This document shows positions 26,854 to 34,392 of a stretch of DNA of 35,810 nt, piece after piece (the stretch's first letter is position 1; each line of letters starts with the position of its first letter). Origin of the DNA: a virus; IMG/VR virus record IMGVR_UViG_3300020442_002641, positions 1 through 35,810 of that record; one strand, 5' to 3'. A model generated the notes under the pieces. It ran no database searches, was not told where the DNA came from, and was given only the letters and a program-made list of their open reading frames with translations. The position numbers were made by a program, and so were the translations under genes.

Positions 26854-27708
26854 ATGGCACAGCCTACGACTAGAGCAACCCTGATCGAATATTGCAAGAG
26901 AAAACTGGGTGCTCCAGTTTTGGAAATCAATGTTGCCGATGAGCAGATTGATGATCTTGTAGATGATGCTATACAATTTTTCCAAGAAAGGCATTTTGAT
27001 GGCGTCTATCAAACATATTACAAGTACAAAATCACTCAATCAGATATCGATAGAGGTAGAAGTAGAGGTGGGTCCAACACTGCGGTAGGAATCGCAACCA
27101 CCACTGCATCTACCACTATTGCAGGAGATAGTTCTGCAACTACATTTACTTTTGAGGAAAATAGCAATTATCTGCAAGTTCCTCCAAATATAATTGGCGT
27201 AAATAAGATTTTTAAGTTTGATGGTAGTAATACTATCACCAATAACATGTTCAGTATTAAATATCAACTGTTCTTGAATGATATTTACTACTGGGGAAGC
27301 ACAGAACTTCTTTCTTATTCTATGGTAAAGTCATATCTAGAGGATATTGACTTTTTACTCAATACAGAAAAGCAGATAAGATTCAATAAGAGACAAGATA
27401 GACTATATTTGGATATTGATTGGGCAGGCGCTAGTGTAGATGACTATATCGTTATTGACGCATATAGCACATTGAATCCAAATGATTATTCTAGAGTTTG
27501 GAACGATTCTTTCCTCAAGTTATATTTGACATCTTTAATTAAAAAACAGTGGGGACAAAATTTAATCAAATTCCAAGGAGTTAAACTTCCTGGTGGAATA
27601 GAATTGAATGGTAGACAAATATATGATGATGCTCAAAAAGAATTGGAAGAGATTATGGAGAGAATGTCCAATACTTATGAACTTCCACCAATGGATATGA
27701 TCGGATAG
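26854..27708 (+). CDS. gp13: Neck protein gp13
   Basis: The product is 284 residues; T4 gp13 has 309. The N-terminus TLIEYCKRKLGAPVLEINVA, then DEQIDDLVDDAIQFF-ERHFDG, matches T4 '[23 protein letters not shown]...ALELYGEYHFDG'. The C-terminus VKLPGGIELNGRQIYDDAQK, then ending PPMDMIG, matches T4 'MMLPGGVTIDGQRLIEEAR...PPFGILVG'. gp13 forms the neck with gp14 and closes the DNA-filled head for tail joining. A Ser/Thr/Gly-rich stretch at about residues 68-105 (GGSNTAVGIATTTASTTIAG) is a low-complexity insertion. The gp14 ATG follows 4 nt after the stop. Confidence 0.95.
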   Translation: MAQPTTRATLIEYCKRKLGAPVLEINVADEQIDDLVDDAIQFFQERHFDGVYQTYYKYKITQSDIDRGRSRGGSNTAVGIATTTASTTIAGDSSATTFTFEENSNYLQVPPNIIGVNKIFKFDGSNTITNNMFSIKYQLFLNDIYYWGSTELLSYSMVKSYLEDIDFLLNTEKQIRFNKRQDRLYLDIDWAGASVDDYIVIDAYSTLNPNDYSRVWNDSFLKLYLTSLIKKQWGQNLIKFQGVKLPGGIELNGRQIYDDAQKELEEIMERMSNTYELPPMDMIG

Positions 27709-27712
27709 TAGT

Positions 27713-29134
27713 ATGCTAAATCCATTTTTTCAACAAGGTTCGAAAACAGAGCAAAGTTTAGTCCAAGACCTCATTAATGAGCAGTTGAGGATGTATGGTG
27801 TTGAGGTTCATTATATGCCTCGACAATTTATCACCACAAACACGGTGATTGAAGAGTTAATCGAATCTTCCTTCAAAGAAGCATATCCAATAGAAGCATA
27901 TCTAGAAAATGTAGATGGATATGCCGATAATTCTGTTATTCTTTCTAAATTTGGAATACAGTCTCAGCAAGAGATAACACTGACTATTTCAAGAGAAAGA
28001 TATGAACTCTACATAAAACCATTAGCACAACAAAATTCTCAAAATCGTCTTCCAGAGAGACCATCAGAGGGAGATTTGATTTATTTCCCATTGGGCGGAA
28101 GATTGTTTGAGATAAAATATGTGGAGCATGAAAAACCATTCCATCAGTTACAATCCACATATGTCTACACTCTAAGATGCGAACTCTTCAGACTCGAAGA
28201 CGAAGTTATTGATACTGGAATTGATACTATTGATGATGAACTCGTAGGAAGCACAAGTGTAGATGGAGTAACTCCTCTTGGTGTTTATGGAAGTATGATG
28301 ACCTTGAATATGGTCGGTGTTGCTTCCACTGCTACTGTATACACTGGTCTCGTTAATGGTGCTATCAGTGCCGTTTATATTAGCAATCGTGGTGGAGGAT
28401 ATTCATATGCTCCTCAAGTTGGATTCTCCTCTTCTCCCGAATATGGCGGAACTGGTATTGGAACAGCGATCATGATTGGTGGAATAGTTGTATGTAATAA
28501 AAATGTAGACCCAAAAGATAGATCTGTTCAAGAAATTGGTCTTATCAATCCAGGATTCGGATATACAGTCGCTCCTTTAGTTGCAGTTAAAGGTGACGGA
28601 ACTGGATTTGCAGCTACGACAGGAATAACCACATCTGGAGCAGTTGGATTTGTAACCATTACTTCTGGTGGAAGTGGTTATACCACAGTGCCGACTGTTA
28701 CATTCTCCTCTCCTGGAAGTGGAACCACCGCTGCTGCTACCGCTGTAATCAATTCTACTGGAAATGTAGAATCGATTTATCTCACTAATGCTGGTGCTGG
28801 ATATACAATAGCACCAACAATTACAATTGCGGGTGCAGGATCGACTTCATCTGGAACATTCGAACTTAATGAACTTGTTACTGGTCAAACATCAGGAACT
28901 ACAGCAAGAGTTAAGAATTGGAACAAACCAACATCGGTATTAGATGTTTATGCCGTAGATGGATCATTTACATATGGAGAAACCATAGTTGGATCCGCTT
29001 CTTCCGCAAGTTACAGGTTGAAGAGTGTTAATGAATTCCCAAGAGACGATGGATTTGCTTCTAATGCCGAAATTGAGTCTGAAGCAGATGCAATTTTAGA
29101 CTTCACAGAGCAAAATCCATTTGGAGTCCCCTAA
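27713..29134 (+). CDS. gp14: Neck protein gp14 with inserted GSGY repeat domain
   Basis: The product is 473 residues; T4 gp14 has 256. Residues 1-178 are the gp14 core: MLNPFFQQGSKTEQSLVQDL, YGVEVHYMPR, SVILSKFGIQ, REGD-like SEGDLIYFPLGGRLFEIKYV and DTGIDTIDDEL. The last 28 or so residues (EADAILDFTEQNPFGVP) are also gp14-like. Between them, about residues 179-446, lie GSGY repeats and one GE-G-TSGA unit with no T4 counterpart. gp14 works with gp13 at the head-tail connector. The insertion point between the 'DTGI--IDDEL' block and the C-terminal tail suggests a surface loop that became a decorated domain. It is followed after 33 nt by gp15. Confidence 0.95.
   Translation: MLNPFFQQGSKTEQSLVQDLINEQLRMYGVEVHYMPRQFITTNTVIEELIESSFKEAYPIEAYLENVDGYADNSVILSKFGIQSQQEITLTISRERYELYIKPLAQQNSQNRLPERPSEGDLIYFPLGGRLFEIKYVEHEKPFHQLQSTYVYTLRCELFRLEDEVIDTGIDTIDDELVGSTSVDGVTPLGVYGSMMTLNMVGVASTATVYTGLVNGAISAVYISNRGGGYSYAPQVGFSSSPEYGGTGIGTAIMIGGIVVCNKNVDPKDRSVQEIGLINPGFGYTVAPLVAVKGDGTGFAATTGITTSGAVGFVTITSGGSGYTTVPTVTFSSPGSGTTAAATAVINSTGNVESIYLTNAGAGYTIAPTITIAGAGSTSSGTFELNELVTGQTSGTTARVKNWNKPTSVLDVYAVDGSFTYGETIVGSASSASYRLKSVNEFPRDDGFASNAEIESEADAILDFTEQNPFGVP
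28247..29050 (+). repeat. GSGY repeat domain inserted in gp14
   Basis: Four units are visible: ISNRGGGYSYAPQVGFSSSP, INPGFGYTVAPLVAVKGDG, ITSGGSGYTTVPTVTFSSPG and LTNAGAGYTIAPTITIAGAG. One GE-G-TSGA unit follows (ELVTGQTSGTTARVKNWN, then FTYGETIVGSASSASYRL). The units are about 50-70 residues apart and look like regular beta repeats. Confidence 0.85.
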
Positions 29135-29138
29135 ACTG

Positions 29139-29145
29139 TTAAATA
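29139..29145 (+). promoter_or_regulatory. Possible late-promoter-like box upstream of gp15
   Basis: TTAAATA, one base off the ATAAATA/CTAAATA pattern, in the 33-nt gap between gp14 and gp15, 22 nt before the gp15 ATG. Its position supports it more than its sequence does. Confidence 0.4.
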
Positions 29146-29167
29146 GTACTTATTAGACCTTGGCAAA

Positions 29168-30163
29168 ATGTTTGAATACTTTTATAACGAGATTTTTCGA
29201 AAGACTATCATTGCTTTCGGAACACTTTTTAATAATATAGAAATCCAAAAAACGGATTCTAATGGCGATGTGAGCAGCGTCATTAAAGTTCCTCTTGCCT
29301 ATGGTCCAACACAAAAGTTTTTGGCAAGGATTAATCAACAGGGAGATTTGGATAGTCCAGTTGCAATGACATTGCCAAGGATGTCATTTGAATTTACTGG
29401 AGTTACTTATGATCCATCCAGAAAAGTAACAACAACACAAAGATTTCTACAAAAAGACTCAGGTGACGGAACTAAGACTAGAAAGGCATATATGCCAGTT
29501 CCTTACACAATGCAATTTGAATTGTCTATCATGTCAAAATTGAATGACGATGCATTGCAGATAGTAGAGCAAATTTTACCATATTTTCAACCACAATTTA
29601 ATCTGACCGTAGAGTTAGCAGCAGATATAAAAGAGAAGAAAGATATTCCAATTATTTTGGAAAATATCACTATGATTGATGATTATGAGGGTGATTATAC
29701 GACAAGGAGAGTTTTAACTTATACGTTAAGGTTTAGTGCTAAAACATACCTGTTTGGACCTATTCCAGATGTATCCAAGGATGTCATCAAGAGAGCTACT
29801 ATTGCTATTGGTGCTGGGGATCCAAGTCAAACAAGAGAACTTACATATACTCAATCTGTAAGAGCAATCAGGAATTACACTGGAAATGTTCTTACATCTT
29901 TGTCGGGTGATGTTAAAACCACTGACAGTATGATCACAGTAGATGATGCAACTGGAATTGAAAAAGATACTTATTTAGATATCAACCAAGAAGAAGTATA
30001 TGTAAGACTTGTAAGTGGAAATAATCTTACAGTGGATAGAGGAGTCGATGGATCGGCAATTAAATCTCACTTGAAAGGAGATAGTGTCAAATCGATTACT
30101 GCTGCCGATAATGATTTGGTACCCTTTGGAGATGACTTTGGTTTTAGTGGGAGTGTAGTATGA
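29168..30163 (+). CDS. gp15: Tail terminator / sheath stabiliser gp15
   Basis: The product is 331 residues; T4 gp15 has 272. The start MFEYFYNEIFRKTIIAFGTL, then LFNNIEIQK and VPLAYGPTQKFLAR, and the DRVLTYTL-like block TTRRVLTYTLRFSAKTYLFG fit the gp15 family. That family caps the tail tube and sheath and docks the tail onto the neck. From about residue 246 the protein continues with an IDDE-RG unit (SMITVDDATGIEKDTYLDIN, then LTVDRGVDGSAIKSHLKGD). This resembles units in the gp7-like and DUF4815 proteins and explains the extra length. The stop overlaps the gp16 start by 4 nt (ATGA). Confidence 0.92.
   Translation: MFEYFYNEIFRKTIIAFGTLFNNIEIQKTDSNGDVSSVIKVPLAYGPTQKFLARINQQGDLDSPVAMTLPRMSFEFTGVTYDPSRKVTTTQRFLQKDSGDGTKTRKAYMPVPYTMQFELSIMSKLNDDALQIVEQILPYFQPQFNLTVELAADIKEKKDIPIILENITMIDDYEGDYTTRRVLTYTLRFSAKTYLFGPIPDVSKDVIKRATIAIGAGDPSQTRELTYTQSVRAIRNYTGNVLTSLSGDVKTTDSMITVDDATGIEKDTYLDINQEEVYVRLVSGNNLTVDRGVDGSAIKSHLKGDSVKSITAADNDLVPFGDDFGFSGSVV
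29904..30130 (+). repeat. IDDE-RG module at the gp15 C-terminus
   Basis: Residues about 246-321 follow the plan 's-itVdda-gi--dtyl-I--E-v-v--v-gn-ltVdRG-dgs---H--gd-v'. It is appended after the gp15 core, whereas copies in the gp7-like and DUF4815 proteins are internal. Confidence 0.6.
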
Positions 30164-30612
30164 AAATGACTAAGAAATTTGACAAATTAAATGAATCATT
30201 TGGAATGGGAGAAGATCCCATAGTTCCAGAGGTGGAAACTACTCCTGTTGAAGTTATTAATGAGGAATCGATTGAAGAATCTGAGAAAACACCAGAGATA
30301 AAAAAAGATTATAAGTATACCCGAAATCAATTATATTCCTTAATAGAAAAGGGACAAGATGCTATCAACGGTATCTTGGAGTTGGCAGCAGAAACGGAAC
30401 AACCGAGAGCATATGAAGTTGCGGCTCAGTTGATCAAAAATGTTGCAGATACCACCGACAAGTTAATGGATCTGCAGAAAAAATTGAAAGATGTGGAAGA
30501 AGATACAAAACAAAAAGGACCAACAAACGTTACAAATGCTCTATTTGTTGGATCAACCGCAGAGTTGACAAAACTACTAAAGAATAACCAACAGGAAGAG
30601 GATACTAAATAA
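30160..30612 (+). CDS. gp16: Small terminase subunit gp16
   Basis: The product is 150 residues; T4 gp16 has 164. The N-terminal third is acidic and Pro-rich (PIVPEVETTPVEVINEESIE). A helical core follows, with NQLYSLIEKGQDAINGILEL and EQPRAYEVAAQLIKNVADTT, matching the T4 'A--A-SPRHMEV-A-L-----T--' region. The C-terminal NVTNALFVGSTAELTKLL matches T4 'NIQNATVFMGSPTEL'. It oligomerises to recognise the DNA and stimulate the large terminase at the start of packaging. ATG 30160 overlaps the gp15 stop; ATG 30166 is an alternative start. The gene is not followed by gp17 here. Confidence 0.9.
   Translation: MKMTKKFDKLNESFGMGEDPIVPEVETTPVEVINEESIEESEKTPEIKKDYKYTRNQLYSLIEKGQDAINGILELAAETEQPRAYEVAAQLIKNVADTTDKLMDLQKKLKDVEEDTKQKGPTNVTNALFVGSTAELTKLLKNNQQEEDTK
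30605..30611 (+). promoter_or_regulatory. Late-promoter-like box at the gp16 stop
   Basis: CTAAATA overlaps the gp16 stop codon and ends 24 nt before the next ATG, a spacing like that of the other boxes in this window. Confidence 0.45.
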
Positions 30613-30635
30613 TAGTACGAATATAAAAAGGTAAA

Positions 30636-30971
30636 ATGTCCGTTGCCGCAGTAAACATAAGAATTGAAAAGGGCACTGATTTCGAATCGACTTTTACAAT
30701 TAATTCTTCAGATGGATCTGCTTTCAATCTGGCGAGTTATAGTGCTACAGCAAAGATTAGGAAACATCCTAATGCTGGAACTGCTAAAACCTTTTCGACA
30801 ACTATTACTGCATCCACGGGTGAAATAAAAATAGAAATGAGTGATACTAATACTTCTGATTTATCATCGGGAAGAAATTATTATGATGTTGTCATTCAAC
30901 ATACCAGCACAGAAAAGAAAACAAAAGTGTTTGAGGGAATGGCATTAGTATCGGACACCGTTTCTATATAA
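30636..30971 (+). CDS. Small virion-type beta-sandwich protein (111 aa)
   Basis: Start MSVAAVNIRIEKGTDFESTF, with 'G-dF---f-i---dG-afnLa-y-a-akiRk' and a later 'GeikieMsdt-t--L-sGrnyYDVvi'. This pattern is common in small phage baseplate or fibre proteins (BppU N-domain/Ig-like type), where a beta-sandwich anchors fibres. The assignment is by pattern only and I give no exact family. It lies between gp16 and a second small gene starting 4 nt after it, ahead of two fibre-like genes, so it probably belongs to the host-recognition set. Confidence 0.65.
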   Translation: MSVAAVNIRIEKGTDFESTFTINSSDGSAFNLASYSATAKIRKHPNAGTAKTFSTTITASTGEIKIEMSDTNTSDLSSGRNYYDVVIQHTSTEKKTKVFEGMALVSDTVSI

Positions 30972-30975
30972 AAAG

Positions 30976-31290
30976 ATGGAATTTAAAGTAACTCTTGCAA
31001 CTGGTCCAACTTATACCACTCGCCTAAAAGAGGACAACCAATTCAAAGTAACCACACAACTTGCACAAACAGAAGTGGCTAACATCTCAGACATAAGCGA
31101 TATTGACACTACAGGACAACAGGACGGATACGTTCTGATGTATGACTCTGCAACTGGAAAATACAAAGCAGTCGATCCAGACATGGTATTTACCAAAGCT
31201 GTTGCTGACGACAGTCTGCCTAGCGAATTCATCGATCAACTGGATGGAGATCTCGATGATAAGATCGATTTGGATGCTGGTTCATTCTAA
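30976..31290 (+). CDS. Small fibre-associated hypothetical protein (104 aa)
   Basis: MEFKVTLATGPTYTTRLKED begins a short beta-rich region. The middle holds QDGYVLMYDSATGKYKAVDP, the 'dG--L-yd--tgky--vd' motif of phage fibre proteins, and the end is acidic (DQLDGDLDDKIDLDAGSF). There are no signal peptide or membrane features. It starts 4 nt after the preceding gene and is followed by a late-promoter-like box, so it closes that small unit. Function unknown; a fibre-linked structural role is inferred from the motif and neighbours. Confidence 0.65.
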   Translation: MEFKVTLATGPTYTTRLKEDNQFKVTTQLAQTEVANISDISDIDTTGQQDGYVLMYDSATGKYKAVDPDMVFTKAVADDSLPSEFIDQLDGDLDDKIDLDAGSF

Positions 31291-31295
31291 GAATA

Positions 31296-31303
31296 TATAA
31301 ATA
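31296..31303 (+). promoter_or_regulatory. Late promoter upstream of the PKD fibre gene
   Basis: TATAAATA is an exact match to the T4 late-promoter consensus, in the 47-nt gap before the fibre-like gene, 34 nt before its ATG. Confidence 0.75.
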
Positions 31304-31337
31304 ACTACAGCTTAAAATATAATAAGGTTAAGACGCG

Positions 31338-34300
31338 ATGCCGGCACCCGTAATTCAATTTAAGAGGGGCATTTTATCGAATCTTCCTGGATTGCAGGTT
31401 GGTGAACCGGGTTTTACTACTGATAGTTACGATCTTTATGTCGGTCTATCTTCCGCACTAGCAACTAATAAGTTTGTTGGTTCTCATAGATATTGGACGA
31501 AAGATACCGCTACAACAGGAAGCGGAGTAAATTTAGTAGAAGGTACCGATAATGGTACCAATTATATAACCCTAAAGTCCCCAGATTCTCTAGCAGGGAA
31601 CGTAGTTTATGTATTGCCTGGTACACAAGGCGATGCATCAACAGTTTTAACGAACGATGGAGCAGGAAATTTAACCTGGTCTTCTTCTTCGGTAGACTTC
31701 ACTTCAATCACTACCTTTACTTCATCTCAAGAAGTAACCTTAGGAAATCCAGACACGGGTGCTCTTCAAGTTGATGGTGGTCTTGGAGTTAATAAAAGTG
31801 TTACTGTTGGTTCTGCTATCAGCGTTTCTGGAGAGGCACTTTTCGCAGGCATCACCACATTTGTTAGTGCTGTAGAAATATCCGATAGTGTAGAGGTTGG
31901 ATCAGCGGTAACAATTGCCGATTACGGGGTACATGCAACTGGAGTTGTAACTGCAACTTCTTTTGAGGGTGCAGGCGGCGAATTGACTTTAGGAAGTCCC
32001 ACAGACGGAAGTCTTACTGATGGGGCACTCACGCACTTTACTGGAAGTACTAAGATTGTCAATAGTATTGATGATCTGAATGAACTTGCACTAAACATCA
32101 TTAAAAACACTGCTGTTACTAATGTTGATTTTAGTGGTGTAAGCACAACTGGAGGATCTCCTCTAACTCCCACATTAACAATCACCAGTTCTGGAAATGC
32201 CAATCGATATGATATTGATTGGGGTGATGGCGATGTAACATATAATACATCAGACTCAACACCATCACATACTTATACCGAACCAGACGGCGGAACTTTC
32301 AATATTACTGTTACTGCGAAAAACTCTTCTGGTACTGGTGCTGGAAGTTCTCAGTCATCAACAAAATCTAATTTTGTTTTAGTCTATACTGGTGACCCAT
32401 CTGTTTCCTTTGCTCTTTATAGAGCGTCTAGTGGAGGAAGTGCTCTTTCTGGAAACGATCTGTATGTTGTAGAGGGTCAATCACTCTACTTGGATAATAA
32501 CACTACGAATGCAACTCAGGTTGGTTCTGGTGCAACATATACAGTCAACTGGGGCGATGGTTCTGATGTCAGTTTCGTCGCAAGTAACACTGTTGGTGGC
32601 GGCGCTAGCACTAGTGCAGATAGATTGCAGCATACATGGGCGCAAGGAACTAATAGTGGAACAGGTAGAGATACTTTAACACTTACTTTAAACACTCATG
32701 CGACCGCTGATCCAGCAGTAATTCCTGCTAGCGGAACAGTAACTCTCAAGGTTTATGATGATGCTCCTACTGCTCCAGATGGTTTAAGCAGCAAAACTCT
32801 TTCCAACGTTTCTAGTACTGGAACAAGTCCTAAACTCGCTCATGGATTTACAGACAATACTGGAGGATCGACTATTGCTGCAGGAGACGATGTAAATCGT
32901 GTAACTACTGGAACTGCGGTTGCAGGTCCAATTACTTCTTTCGCATACAACGGCGATTCTGGAACCTTAACGGCAAATGTCAACGGTTCTGGAGATGGAG
33001 ATGTAACACTTGCAAGTGGAGATCAGAGTGGAACTTACACAAGTCTGGTAGTTGATTCAGAAAGCGACTATCAACTCCTTGATTCTGGAGGTTCATCAAC
33101 TTCTTTCGCAAACAGCATTTACTATCCTGGTCTTTATAAAGGATTCAAAGCTAGAGTTTCTAAAGCGGTCTCTGGTTTGAGTGTTGGTGCTAACAGTATG
33201 CAACTATCGCATAGTGCAACTGGAAACACAAATACGGTAGAGTTTGTTAAAGACGATCTCACAGCAAATCCAACTACTAATGTCGGTAGTGCTACATTAA
33301 CCCAAAATACTGCAGGAACATTCAGATATGTTTCTGGTATTCCATATTACAATTCTGGTTCACCAAATCTAACCCTTGCTGGTGTAACTATCGATGACTT
33401 GGTTGGTCAATGTTATACAAACCAATCTAACATCGTAGAGGTCGATAGCGGAACAAATCAAGAATCTACTTCTAGTTCTGCTATTACCAGTTCTGATTTT
33501 ACTTATGCCAATATTGATGGTTCCACAACAATGTTGAATAGTGGAACTCCAAAGGCGAACACTGGAACTTCATCTGCATACGCTATTGGAAGTTTAACAA
33601 TTCCAATCACAAGCAGCAGTGTACGGACAGTCGATCGGATCAAAGTTCGTGCAAGAAACGTAAATGGAGTTGGTAATTACTCCAGTGATATTGCAACAAA
33701 CATTCAAGTTCATACTGCAGCACAATCGGGAATTTCCGAAATCGCTATTGCTGCTGCTGATGCTCTTGGTGCAACTTACGATGACGATGGCGTGAGAATC
33801 TTTGATTTCTCTGGAGAGACAACAAACACTCCAGGATTTACAACCACAACAAATTACTACACAAATAACGTTTACTCTGAATCAGCTGATCCAGGAATTT
33901 CCACTTCAACTGAGGCAGTTTTGAGACTCGGTACCATCAAACATGATGAGACAGATTATTCTTCAGGCTATCTGCCTGTAGGACCAGATCTTTCTTCTAG
34001 ATCGGGAACTCAATACTTCACCTTTGCATTCAGAAGAACGAACGTTGCTAGTTTTGATATCAACATAACATCGGCAGGAATCACTGGTCTCTTCATTGCA
34101 GCACCAGGCACGAACATCGATGCTACTAGTGGATTAAACGGTTGGTTGAGAGCAGATACCACTTACGCTGGAGCAGGTACACCTGGATCTGGCACTGGAG
34201 GTAATGGAAGTGATGGTTGTGCTTTCACTAGCGGGGATCGAATACAAGCGTCAACTGCTCTAAGTGGTGGATATACAATGACTCTCGGTGAAGAGAATAT

Positions 34301-34391
34301 GAGTAATGCTCAAGATAATGTAGTTCTTGTCCGAATTGCATTGGCGTCTGGGCAATCAGTCACAGCACTTAGCATAGGGGAGGCTTCTTGA
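31338..34391 (+). CDS. Tail-fibre-like protein with Mtd_N-like start and two PKD domains (1,017 aa)
   Basis: Residues 1-45 (MPAPVIQFKRGILSNLPGLQ, then VGEPGFTTDSYDLYVG) resemble the N-terminal domain of major tropism determinant and other phage fibres. A 'YVLPGTQGDASTVLTNDGAG' fibre motif and a GVVTATSF unit follow. Residues about 270-345 and 350-475 look like PKD domains, each with WGDG (295-298 and 405-408) and a later HTY or HTW strand. The C-terminal 130 residues contain FTFAFRRTNVASFDINITSA, GLNGWLRADT and VVLVRIALASGQSVTALSI, a tip type I recognise from marine phage fibres. The protein likely reaches the host surface. It sits 1 nt before another fibre-like gene. Confidence 0.75.
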   Translation: MPAPVIQFKRGILSNLPGLQVGEPGFTTDSYDLYVGLSSALATNKFVGSHRYWTKDTATTGSGVNLVEGTDNGTNYITLKSPDSLAGNVVYVLPGTQGDASTVLTNDGAGNLTWSSSSVDFTSITTFTSSQEVTLGNPDTGALQVDGGLGVNKSVTVGSAISVSGEALFAGITTFVSAVEISDSVEVGSAVTIADYGVHATGVVTATSFEGAGGELTLGSPTDGSLTDGALTHFTGSTKIVNSIDDLNELALNIIKNTAVTNVDFSGVSTTGGSPLTPTLTITSSGNANRYDIDWGDGDVTYNTSDSTPSHTYTEPDGGTFNITVTAKNSSGTGAGSSQSSTKSNFVLVYTGDPSVSFALYRASSGGSALSGNDLYVVEGQSLYLDNNTTNATQVGSGATYTVNWGDGSDVSFVASNTVGGGASTSADRLQHTWAQGTNSGTGRDTLTLTLNTHATADPAVIPASGTVTLKVYDDAPTAPDGLSSKTLSNVSSTGTSPKLAHGFTDNTGGSTIAAGDDVNRVTTGTAVAGPITSFAYNGDSGTLTANVNGSGDGDVTLASGDQSGTYTSLVVDSESDYQLLDSGGSSTSFANSIYYPGLYKGFKARVSKAVSGLSVGANSMQLSHSATGNTNTVEFVKDDLTANPTTNVGSATLTQNTAGTFRYVSGIPYYNSGSPNLTLAGVTIDDLVGQCYTNQSNIVEVDSGTNQESTSSSAITSSDFTYANIDGSTTMLNSGTPKANTGTSSAYAIGSLTIPITSSSVRTVDRIKVRARNVNGVGNYSSDIATNIQVHTAAQSGISEIAIAAADALGATYDDDGVRIFDFSGETTNTPGFTTTTNYYTNNVYSESADPGISTSTEAVLRLGTIKHDETDYSSGYLPVGPDLSSRSGTQYFTFAFRRTNVASFDINITSAGITGLFIAAPGTNIDATSGLNGWLRADTTYAGAGTPGSGTGGNGSDGCAFTSGDRIQASTALSGGYTMTLGEENMSNAQDNVVLVRIALASGQSVTALSIGEAS
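32150..32762 (+). other. Two PKD-like domains in the fibre protein
   Basis: The first (about residues 272-345) has YDIDWGDGDVTYN, then PSHTYTEPDGGTFNITVTAK. The second (about 350-475) has TYTVNWGDGSDVSF, then LQHTWAQGTN and DTLTLTLNTHAT. PKD folds are Ig-like spacers or binding domains in surface proteins. Confidence 0.75.
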
Positions 34392-34392
34392 G

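Noticed and set aside
31338-34391. Diversity-generating retroelement, because the fibre has an Mtd-like N-terminus
   Set aside because: No reverse transcriptase, template repeat or adenine-biased variable copy is visible in the window.
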